The notes under the pieces were generated by a model that worked only from the letters and a program-made list of their open reading frames with translations, was not told the origin of the DNA and did no database searches. From contig CANUEZ040000206.1 in the NCBI GenBank assembly GCA_948099385.1, positions 806,001-870,000 of the forward strand: 64,000 nt of DNA, given 5' to 3'. Source of the DNA: Fasciola hepatica (Eukaryota; Platyhelminthes; Trematoda; Plagiorchiida; Fasciolidae). This document shows, piece after piece, positions 50,809-62,300 of the stretch. Position 1 is the stretch's first letter, and each line of letters begins with the position of its first letter. Made by a program: the position numbers and the translations under genes.

Positions 50809-53344
50809 TATTCATAGTCAGTAAGTAGTATGTGAACGTGTGTGTGGACGACATTTTCGAGGAAGCACACGACCGGTTTGGCGGTTGTTGCCGCTCATCA
50901 GCTATGCGTACTCGGTACTCCTATGCCCACTCGTTATCTGACTTGTACACTCCGATGATCTTTTATGTTCACTAGGATCTAACTTGAATCGTCTCGATTG
51001 TGAATGGATACTGTTGATTGAAGTGGCGACAAATGAATGAGAATTGTCATTTCTCGTTATTATTCCTGTCTGGGTCACTGCTAACCCAACGAACAACGAG
51101 TTTGCATTTGCAAGCGCTCATCTCATATTCATAGTCAGTAAGTAGTATGTGAACGTGTGTGTGGACGACATTTTCGAGGAAGCACACGACGGGTTTGGCG
51201 GTTGTTGCCGCTCATCAGCTATGCGTACTCGGTACTCCTATGTTCACTCGTCTTCTGACTTGTACACTCCGATGATCTTTTATGTTCACTAGGATCTAAT
51301 TTGAATCGTCTCGATTGTGAATGGATACTGTTGATTGAAGTGGCGACAAATGAATAAGAATTGTCATTTCTCGTAATTATTCCTGTCTGTGTCACTGCTA
51401 ACCCATTGAACAACGAGTTTGCATTTGCAAGCGCTCATCTCATATTCATAGTCAGTAAGTAGTATGTGAACGTGTGTGTGGACGACATTTTCGAGGAAGC
51501 ACACGACCGGTTTGGCGGTTGTTGCCGCTCATCAGCTATGCGTTCTCGGTACTCCTATGCCCACTCGTCTTCTCACTTGTACACTCCGATGATCTTTTAT
51601 GTTCACTAGGATCTAATTTGAATCGTCTCGATTGTGAATGGATACTGTTGATTGAAGTGGCGACAAATGAATGAGAATTGTCATTTCTCGTAGTTATTCG
51701 TGTCTGGGTCACTGCTAACCCAACGAACAACGAGTTTGCATTTGCAAGCGCTCATCTCATATTCATAGTCAGTAAGTAGTATGTGAACGTGTGTGTGGAC
51801 GACATTTTCGAGGAAGCACACGACCGGTTTGGCGGTTGTTGCCGGTCATCAGCTATGCGTACTCGGTACTCCTATGCCCACTCGTCTTCTGACTTGTACA
51901 CTCGTATGATCTTTTATGTTCACCATGATCTAATTTGAATCGTCTCGATTGTGAATGGATACTGTTGATTGAAGTGGCGACAAATGAATGAGAATTGTCA
52001 TTTCTCGTAGTAATTCGTGTCTGGGTCACTGCTAACCCAACGAACAACGAGTTTGCATTTGCAAGCGCACATCTCATATTCATAGTCAGTAAGTAGTATG
52101 TGAACGTGTGTGTGGACGACATTTTCGAGGAAGCACACGACCGGTTTGGCGGTTGTTGCCGCTCATCAGCTATGCGTACTCGGTACTCCTATGCCCACTC
52201 GTCTTCTGACTTGTACACTTCGATGATCTTTTATGTTCACTAGGATCTAATTTAAATCGTCTCGATTGTGAATGGGTTCTGTCGATTGAAGTGGCGACAA
52301 ATGAATGACAATTGTCATTTCTCGTAGTTATTCGTGTCTGGGTCACTGCTAACCCAACGAACAACGAGTTTGCATTTGCAAGCGCTCATCTCATATTCAT
52401 AGTCAGTAAGTAGTATGTGAACGTGTGTGTGGACGACATTTTCGAGGAAGCACACGACCGGTTTGGCGGTTGTTGCCGCTCATCAGCTATGCGTACTCGG
52501 TACTCCTATGCCCACTCGTCTTCTGACTTGTACACTCCGATGATCTTTTATGTTCACTAGGATCTAATTTGAATCGTCTCGATTGTGAATGGATACTGTT
52601 GATTGAAGTGGCGACAAATGAATGAGAATTGTCATTTCTCGTAGTTATTCCTGTCTGGGTCACTGCTGACCCAACGAACAACGAGTTTGCATTTGCAAGC
52701 GCTCATCTCATATTCATAGTCAGTGAGTAGTATGTGAACGTGTGTGTGGACGACATTTTCGAGGAAGCACACGACCGGATTGGCGGTTGTTGCCGCTCAT
52801 CAGCTATGCGTACTCGGTACTCCTATGCCCACTCGTCTTCTGACTTGTACACTCCGATGATCTTTTATGTTCACTAGGATCTAATTTGAATCGTCTCGAT
52901 TGTGAATGGATACTGTTGATTGAAGTGGCGACAAATGAATGAGAATTGTCATTTCTCGTAGTTATTTGTGTCTGGGTCACTGCTAACCCAACGAACAAGG
53001 AGATTGCATTTGCAAGCGCTCATCTCATATTCATAGTCAGTGAGTAGTATGTGAACGTGTGTGTGGACGACATTTTCGAGGAAGCACACGACCGGTTTGG
53101 CGGTTGTTGCCGCTCATCAGCTATGCGTACTCGGTACTCCTATGCCCACTCGTCTTCTGACTTGTACACTCCGATGATCTTTTATGTTCACTAGGATCTA
53201 ATTTGAATCGTCTCGATTGTGAATGGATACTGTTGATTGAAGTGGCGACAAATGAATGAGAATTGTCATTTCTCGTAGTTATTCGTGTCTGGGTCACTGC
53301 TGACCCAACGAACAACGAGTTTGCATTTGCAAGCGCTCATCTCA
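50809..53344. repeat. 8-monomer higher-order repeat, copy 1 (2536 bp)
   Basis: Eight 317-bp units. Seven match the units eight positions later, in order. Shared rare alleles: GTTATCTGAC with CGTTATTATTCC; CCTATGTTCACTC with AATAAGAATTG and CCCATTGAAC; GCGTTCTCGG with CTCACTTG; CACTCGTATG with CACCATGATC and GCGCACATC; CACTTCGATG with GAATGACAATTGTC; TTCCTGTCTGGG with CTGACCC; TTTGTGTCTGGG with AAGGAGATTGC. The eighth unit (53028) does not match its counterpart at 55562. Confidence 0.95.
52304..52319. repeat. Perfect 16-bp palindrome AATGACAATTGTCATT
   Basis: A G-to-C change relative to consensus turns the imperfect AATGA/TCATT dyad into a perfect palindrome. It lies in the fifth unit of the 8-monomer repeat, copy 1. 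Confidence 0.9.
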
Positions 53345-55878
53345 TATTCATAGTCAGTAAGTAGTATGTGAACGTGTGTGTGGACGACATTTTCGAGGAA
53401 GCACACGACCGGTTTGGCGGTTGTTGCCGCTCATCAGCTATGCGTACTCGGTACTCCTATGCCCACTCGTTATCTGACTTGTACACTCCGATGATCTTTT
53501 ATGTTCACTAGGATCTAACTTGAATCGTCTCGATTGTGAATGGATACTGTTGATTGAAGTGGCGACAAATGAATGAGAATTGTCATTTCTCGTTATTATT
53601 CCTGTCTGGGTCACTGCTAACCCAACGAACAACGAGTTTGCATTTGCAAGCGCTCATCTCATATTCATAGTCAGTAAGTAGTATGTGAACGTGTGTGTGG
53701 ACGACATTTTCGAGGAAGCACACGACCGGTTTGGCGGTTGTTGCCGCTCATCAGCTATGCGTACTCGGTAGTCCTATGTTCACTCGTCTTCTGACTTGTA
53801 CACTCCGATGATCTTTTATGTTCACTAGGATCTAATTTGAATCGTCTCGATTGTGAATGGATACTGTTGATTGAAGTGGCGACAAATGAATAAGAATTGT
53901 CATTTCTCGTAATTATTCCTGTCTGTGTCACTGCTAACCCATTGAACAACGAGTTTGCATTTGCAAGCGCTCATCTCATATTCATAGTCAGTAAGTAGTA
54001 TGTGAACGTGTGTGTGGACGACATTTTCGAGGAAGCACACGACCGGATTGGCGGTTGTTGCCGCTCATCAGCTATGCGTTCTCGGTACTCCTATGCCCAC
54101 TCGTCTTCTCACTTGTACACTCCGATGATCTTTTATGTTCACTAGGATCTAATTTGAATCGTCTCGATTGTGAATGGATACTGTTGATTGAAGTGGCGAC
54201 AAATGAATGAGAATTGTCATTTCTCGTAGTTATTCGTGTCTGGGTCACTGCTAACCCAACGAACAACGAGTTTGCATTTGCAAGCGCTCATCTCATATTC
54301 ATAGTCAGTAAGTAGTATGTGAACGTGTGTGTGGACGACATTTTCGAGGAAGCACACGACCGGTTTGGCGGTTGTTGCCGGTCATCAGCTATGCGTACTC
54401 GGTACTCCTATGCCCACTCGTCTTCTGACTTGTACACTCGTATGATCTTTTATGTTCACCATGATCTAATTTGAATCGTCTCGATTGTGAATGGATACTG
54501 TTGATTGAAGTGGCGACAAATGAATGAGAATTGTCATTTCTCGTAGTAATTCGTGTCTGGGTCACTGCTAACCCAACGAACAACGAGTTTGCATTTGCAA
54601 GCGCACATCTCATATTCATAGTCAGTAAGTAGTATGTGAACGTGTGTGGACGACATTTTCGAGGAAGCACACGACCGGTTTGGCGGTTGTTGCCGCTCAT
54701 CAGCTATGCGTACTCGGTACTCCTATGCCCACTCGTCTTCTGACTTGTACACTTCGATGATCTTTTATGTTCACTAGGATCTAATTTAAATCGTCTCGAT
54801 TGTGAATGGGTTCTGTTGATTGAAGTGGCGACAAATGAATGACAATTGTCATTTCTCGTAGTTATTCGTGTCTGGGTCACTGCTAACCCAACGAACAACG
54901 AGTTTGCATTTGCAAGCGCTCATCTCATATTCATAGTCAGTGAGTAGTATGTGAACGTGTGTGTGGACGACATTTTCGAGGAAGCACACGACCGGTTTGG
55001 CGGTTGTTGCCGCTCATCAGCTATGCGTACTCGGTACTCCTATGCCCACTCGTCTTCTGACTTGTACACTCCGATGATCTTTTATGTTCACTAGGATCTA
55101 ATTTGAATCGTCTCGATTGTGAATGGATACTGTTGATTGAAGTGGCGACAAATGAATGAGAATTGTCATTTCTCGTAGTTATTCCTGTCTGGGTCACTGC
55201 TGACCCAACGAACAACGAGTTTGCATTTGCAAGCGCTCATCTCATATTCATAGTCAGTGAGTAGTATGTGAACGTGTGTGTGGACGACATTTTCGAGGAA
55301 GCACACGACCGGTTTGGCGGTTGTTGCCGCTCATCAGCTATGCGTACTCGGTACTCCTATGCCCACTCGTCTTCTGACTTGTACACTCCGATGATCTTTT
55401 ATGTTCACTAGGATCTAATTTGAATCGTCTCGATTGTGAATGGATACTGTTGATTGAAGTGGCGACAAATGAATGAGAATTGTCATTTCTCGTAGTTATT
55501 TGTGTCTGGGTCACTGCTAACCCAACGAACAAGGAGATTGCATTTGCAAGCGCTCATCTCATATTCATAGTCAGTGAGTAGTATGTGAACGTGTGTGTGG
55601 ACGACATTTTCGAGGAAGCACACGACCGGTTTGGCGGTTGTTGCCGCTCATCAGCTATGCGTACTCGGTACTCCTATGCCCACTCGTCTTCTGACTTGTA
55701 CACTCCGATGATCTTTTATGTTCAATAGGATCTAATTTGAATCGTCTCGATTGTGAATGGATACTGTTGATTGAAGTGGCGACAAATGAATGAGAATTGT
55801 CATTTCTCGTAGTTATTCGTGTCTGGGTCACTGCTAACCCAACGAACAACGAGTTTGCATTTGCAAGCGCTCATCTCA
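53345..55878. repeat. 8-monomer higher-order repeat, copy 2 (2534 bp)
   Basis: Directly adjoins copy 1. It is 2 bp shorter because the unit at 54613 has lost one GT and is 315 bp. Differences from copy 1 include GGTAGTCCTATG at 53769, and an exchange of GGATTGG and GGTTTGG alleles in the third and seventh units. Divergence is low, so this is a recent event or, less likely, an assembly duplication. Confidence 0.95.
54838..54853. repeat. Perfect 16-bp palindrome AATGACAATTGTCATT, second copy
   Basis: Identical palindrome in the corresponding unit of the 8-monomer repeat, copy 2, 2534 bp from the first. It was inherited through that duplication rather than arising twice. Confidence 0.9.
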
Positions 55879-58800
55879 TATTCATAGTCAGTAAGTAGTA
55901 TGTGAACGTGTGTGTGGACGACATTTTCGAGGAAGCACACGACCGGTTTGGCGGTTGTTGCCGCTCATCAGCTATGCGTACTCGGTACTCCTATGCCCAC
56001 TCGTATTCTGACTTGTACACTCCGATGATCTTTTTTCATGTTCACTAGGATCTAATTTGAATCGTCTCGATTGTGAATGGATACTGTTGATTGAAGTGGC
56101 GACAAATGAATGAGAATTATCATTTCTCGTAGTTATTTGTGTCTGGGTCACTGCTAACCCAACGAACAACGAGTTTGCATTTGCAAGCGCTCATCTCATA
56201 TTCATAGTCAGTAAGTAGTATGTGAACGTGTGTGTGGACGACATTTTCGAGGAAGCACACGACCAGTTTGGCGGTTGTTGCCGCTCATCAGCTATGCGTA
56301 CTCGGTACTCCTATGCCCACTCCTCTTCTGACTTGTACACTCCGATGATCTTTTATGTTCACTAGGATCTAATTTGAATCGTCTCGATTGTGAATGGATA
56401 CTGTTGATTGAAGTGGCGACAAATGAATGAGAATTGTCATTTCTCGTAATTATTCGTGTCTGGGTCACTGCTAACCCAACGAACAACGAGTTTGCATTTG
56501 CAAGCGCTCATCTCATATTCATAGTCAGTAAGTAGTATGTGAACGTGTGTGTGGACGACATTTTCGAGGAAGCACACGACCGGTTTGGCGGTTGTTGCCA
56601 CTCATCAGCTATGCGTACTCGGTACTCCTATGCCCACTCGTATTCTGACTTGTACACTCCGATGATCTTTTACGTTCACTAGGATCTAATTTGAATCGTC
56701 TCGATTGTGAATGGATACTGTTGATTGAAGTGGCGACAAATGAATGAGAATTGTCATTTCTCGTAATTATTCGTGTCTGGGTCACTGCTAACCCAACGAA
56801 CAACGAGTTTGCATTTGCAAGCGCTCATCTCATATTCATAGTCAGTAAGTAGTATGTGAACGTGTGTGTGGACGACATTTTCGAGGAAGCACACGACCGG
56901 TTTGGCGGTTGTTGCCGCTCATCAGCTATGCGTACTCGGTACTCCTATGCCCACTCGTCTTCTGACTTGTACACTCCGATGATCTTTTTTCATGTTCAAT
57001 AGGATCTAATTTGAATCGTCTCGATTGTGAATGGATACTGTTGATTGAAGTGGCGACAAATGAATGAGAATTGTCATTTCTCGTAGTTATTCGTGTCTGG
57101 GTCACTGCTGACCCAACGAACAACGAGTTTGCATTTGCAAGCGCTCATCTCATATTCATAGTCAGTAAGTAGTATGTGAACGTGTGTGTGGACGACATTT
57201 TCGAGGAAGCACACGACGGGTTTGGCGAATGTTGCCGCTCATCAGCTATGCGTACTCGGTACTCCTATGCCCACTCGTCTTCTGACTTGTACACTCCGAT
57301 GATCTTTTTTCATGTTCAATAGGATCTAATTTGAATCGTCTCGATTGTGAATGGATACTGTTGATTGAAGTGGCGACAAATGAATGAGAATTGTCATTTC
57401 TCGTAGTTATTCGTGTCTGGGTCACTGCTAACCCAACGAACAACGAGTTTGCATTTGCAAGCGCTCATCTCATATTCATAGTCAGTAAGTAGTATGTGAA
57501 CGTGTGTGTGGACGACATTTTCGAGGAAGCACACGACCGGTTTGGCGGTTGTTGCCGGTCAGCAGCTATGCGTACTCGGTACTCCTATGCCCACTCGTAT
57601 TCTGACTTGTACACTCCGATGATCTTTTATGTTCACTAGGATCTAATTTGAATCGTCTCGATTGTGAATGGATACTGTTGATTGAAGTGGCGACAAATGA
57701 ATGAGAATTGTCATTTCTCGTAGATATTCCTGTCTGGGTCACTGCTAACCCAACGAACAACGAGTTTGCATTTGCAAGCGCTCATCTCATATTCATAGTC
57801 AGTAAGTAGTATGTGAACGTGTGTGTGGACGACATTTTCGAGGAAGCACACGACCGGTTTGGCGGTTGTTGCCGGTCATCAGCACACGTACTCGGTAATA
57901 ATCTGTACACTCGTCTTCTGACTTGTACACTCCGATGATCTTTTATGTTCACTAGGATCTAATTTGAATCGTCTCGATTGTGAATGGATACTGTTGATTG
58001 AAGTGGCGACAAATGAATGAGAATTGTCATTTCTCGTAATTATTCGTGTCTGGGTCACTGCTAACCCAACGAACAACGAGTTTGCATTTGCAAGCGCTCA
58101 TCTCATATTCATAGTCAGTAAGTAGTATGTGAACGTGTGTGTGGACGACATTTTCGAGGAAGCACACGACCGGTTTGGCGGTTGTTGCCGCTCATCAGCT
58201 ATGCGTACTCGGTACTCCTATGCCCACTCGTCTTCTGACTTGTACACTCCGATGATCTTTTTTCATGTTCAATAGGATCTAATTTGAATCGTCTCGATTG
58301 TGAATGGATACTGTTGATTGAAGTGGCGACAAATGAATGAGAATTGTCATTTCTCGTAGTTATTCGTGTCTGGGTCACTGCTGACCCAACGAACAACGAG
58401 TTTGCATTTGCAAGCGCTCATCTCATATTCATAGTCAGTAAGTAGTATGTGAACGTGTGTGTGGACGACATTTTCGAGGAAGCACACGACCAGTTTGGCG
58501 GTTGTTGCCGCTCATCAGCTATGCGTATTCGGTACTCCTATGCCCACTCGTCTTCTGACTTGTACACTCCGATGATCTTTTATGTTCACTAGGATCTAAT
58601 TTGAATCGTCTCGATTGTGAATGGATACTGTTGATTGAAGTGGCGACAAATGAATGAGAATTGTCATTTCTCGTAGTTATTCGTGTCTGGGTCACTGCTA
58701 ACCCAACGAACAACGAGTTTGCATTTGCAAGCGCTCATCTCATATTCATAGTCAGTAAGTATTATGTGAACGTGTGTGTGGACGACATTTTCGAGGAAGC

Positions 58801-59379
58801 ACACGACCGGTTTGGCGGTTGTTGCCGCTCATCAGCTATGCGTACTCGGTACTCCTATGCCCACTCGTCTTCTGACTTGTACACTCCGATGATCTTTTTT
58901 CATGTTCAATGGGATCTAATTTGAATCGTCTCGATTGTGAATGGATACTGTTGATTGAAGTTGCGACAAATGAATGAGAATTGTCATTTCTCGTAGTTAT
59001 TCGTGTCTGGGTCACTGCTAACCCAACGAACAACGAGTTTGCATTTGCAAGCGCTCATATCATATTCATAGTCAGTAAGTATTATGTGAACGTGTGTGTG
59101 GACGACATTTTCGAGGAAGCACACGACCGGTTTGGCGGTTGTTGCCGCTCATCAGCTATGCGTACTCGGTACTCCTATGCCCACTCGTCTTCTGACTTGT
59201 ACACTCCGATGATCTATTATGTTCACCAGGATCTAATTTGAATCGTCTCGATTGTGAATGGATACTGTTGATTGAAGTGGCGACAAATGAATGAGAATTG
59301 TCATTTCTCGTAATTATTCGTGTCTGGGTCACTGCTAACCCAACGAACAACGAGTTTGCATTTGCAAGCGCTCATCTCA
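55879..59379. repeat. Eleven mixed monomers, start of the right domain
   Basis: Five units are 320 bp (55879, 56833, 57153, 58106, 58743) and one is 316 bp (57790). From here to the end only GTAAG-type junctions occur and the GTGAG allele is gone. Units 56833 and 58106 are near-identical four positions apart. The unit at 57153 has TTTGGCGAATGTTGCC, shared only with the unit at 60654. Confidence 0.83.
57790..58105. repeat. 316-bp monomer with a scrambled segment
   Basis: Between 57884 and 57910 the normal CAGCTATGCG...TACTCCTATGCCC is replaced by CAGCACACG...TAATAATCTGTACACTCG, one base shorter, while both flanks match consensus. The cluster looks like a single complex event. The new GTACACTC also occurs naturally about 25 bp downstream in TTGTACACTCCG, so a local template switch is plausible. 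Confidence 0.85.
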
Positions 59380-62300
59380 TATTCATAGTCAGTAAGTAGT
59401 ATGTGAACGTGTGTGTGGACGACATTTTCGAGGAAGCACACGACCAGTTTGGTGGTTGTTGCCGCTCATCAGCTATGCGTACTCGGTACTCCTATGCCCA
59501 CTCGTATTCTGACTTGTACACTCCGATGATCTTTTATGTTCAATAGGATCTAATTTGAATCGTCTCGATTGTGAATGGATACTGTTGATTGAAGTGGCGA
59601 CAAATGAATGAGAATTGTCATTTCTCGTAGTTATTCGTGTCTGGGTCACTGCTAACCCAACGAACAACGAGTTTGCATTTGCAAGCGCTCATCTCATATT
59701 CATAGTCAGTAAGTAGTATGTGAACGTGTGTGTGGACGACATTTTCGAGGAAGCACACGACCGGTTTGGCGGTTGTTGCCGGTCATCAGCTATGCGTACT
59801 CGGTACTCCTATGCCCACTCGTCTTCTGACTTGTACACTCCGATGATCTTTTTTCATGTTCAATAGGATCTAATTTGAATCGTCTCGATTGTGAATGGAT
59901 ACTGTTGATTGAAGTGGCGACAAATGAATGAGAATTGTCATTTCTCGTAATTATTCGTGTCTGGGTCACTGCTAACCCAACGAACAACGAGTTTGCATTT
60001 GCAAGCGCTCATCTCATATTCATAGTCAGTAAGTAGTATGTGAACGTGTGTGTGGACGACGTTTTCGAGGAAGCACACGACCAGTTTGGTGGTTGTTGCC
60101 GCTCATCAGCTATGCGTACTCGGTACTCCTATGCCCACTCGTATTCTGACTTGTACACTCCGATGATCTTTTATGTTCACTAGGATCTAATTTGAATCGT
60201 CTCGATTGTGAATGGATACTGTTGATTGAAGTGGCGACAAATGAATGAGAATTGTCATTTCTCGTAGTTATTCGTGTCTGGGTCACTGCTAACCCAACGA
60301 ACAACGAGTTTGCATTTGCAAGCGCTCATCTCATATTCATAGTCAGTAAGTAGTATGTGAACGTGTGTGTGGACGACATTTTCGAGGAAGCACACGACCG
60401 GTTTGGCGGTTGTTGCCGGTCATCAGCTATGCGTACTCGGTACTCCTATGCCCACTCGTATTCTGACTTGTACACTCCGATGATCTTTTTTCATGTTCAA
60501 CAGGATCTAATTTGAATCGTCTCGATTGTGAATGGATACTGTTGATTGAAGTGGCGACAAATGAATGAGAATTGTCATTTCTCGTAATTATTCCTGTCTG
60601 TGTCACTGCTAACCCATTGAACAACGAGTTTGCATTTGCAAGCGCTCATCTCATATTCATAGTCAGTAAGTAGTATGTGAACGTGTGTGTGGACGACATT
60701 TTCGAGGAAGCACACGACGGGTTTGGCGAATGTTGCCGCTCATCAGCTATGCGTACTCGGTACTCCTATGCCCACTCGTCTTCTGACTTGTACACTCCGA
60801 TGATCTTTTATGTTCACTAGGATCTAATTTGAATCGTCTCGATTGTGAATGGATACTGTTGATTGAAGTGGCGACAAATGAATGAGAATTGTCATTTCTC
60901 GTAGTTATTCGTGTCTGGGTCACTGCTAACCCAACGAACAACGAGTTTGCATTTGCAAGCGCTCATCGCATATTCATAGTCACTAAGTTGTATGTGAACG
61001 TGTGTGTGGACGACATTTTCGAGGAAGCACACGACCAGTTTGGCGGTTGTTGCCGCTCATCAGCTATGCGTACTCGGTACTCCTATGCCCACTCGTATTC
61101 TGACTTGTACACTCCGATGATCTTTTATGTTCACTAGGATCTAATTTGAATCGTCTCGATTGTGAATGGATACTGTTGATTGAAGTGGCGACAAATGAAT
61201 GAGAATTGTCATTTCTCGTTATTATTCCTGTCTGGGTCACTGCTAACCCAACGAACAACGAGTTTGCATTTGCAAGCGCTCATCTCATATTCATAGTCAG
61301 TAAGTAGTATGTGAACGTGTGTGTGGCCGACATTTTCGAGGAAGCACATGACCGGTTTGGTGGTTGTTGCCGCTCATCAGCTATGCGTACTCGGTACTCC
61401 TATGCCCACTCGTATTCTGACTTGTACACTCCGATGATCTTTTATGTTCAATAGGATCTAATTTGAATCGTCTCGATTGTGAATGGATACTGTTGATTGA
61501 AGTGGCGACAAATGAATGAGAATTGTCATTTCTCGTAGTTATTCGTGTCTGGGTCACTGCTAACCCAACGAACAACGAGTTTGCATTTGCAAGCGCTCAT
61601 CTCATATTCATAGTCAGTAAGTAGTATGTGAACGTGTGTGTGGACGACATTTTCGAGGAAGCACTCGACCGGTTTGGCGGTTGTTGCCGGTCATCAGCTA
61701 TGCGTACTCGGTACTCCTATGCCCACTCGTCTTCTGACTTGTACACTCCGATGATCTTTTTTCATGTTCAATAGGATCTAATTTGAATCGTCTCGATTGT
61801 GAATGGATACTGTTGATTGAAGTGGCGACAAATGAATAAGAATTGTCATTTCTCGTAATTATTCGTGTCTGGGTCACTGCTAACCCATTGAACAACGAGT
61901 TTGCATTTGCAAGCGCTCATCTCATATTCATAGTCAGTAAGTAGTATGTGAACGTGTGTGTGGACGACATTTTCGAGGAAGCACACGACCGGTTTGGCGG
62001 TTGTTGCCGCTCATCAGCTATGCGTACTCGGTACTCCTATGCCCACTCGTCTTCTGACTTGTACACTCCGATGATCTTTTATGTTCAATAGGCTCTAATT
62101 TCAATCTCCTAGAGTGTGAATATATACTGTTGATTGAAGAGGCGACATATGAATGAGAATTGTCATTTCTCGTAGTTATTCGTGTCTGGGTCACTGCTAA
62201 CCCAACGAACAACGAGTTTGCATTTGCAAGCGCTCATCTCATATTCATAATCAGTAAGTATTATGTGAACGTGTGTGTGGACGACATTTTCGAGGAAGCA

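Noticed and set aside
12403..54210. Plus-strand open frame of 66-67 codons, present where CTGACTTG is CTCACTTG or another allele removes the stop
   Set aside because: In most monomers a TGA interrupts this frame. The start is GTG and the frame overlaps the minus-strand one. It opens and closes with single subtype alleles, so it is a by-product of satellite variation.
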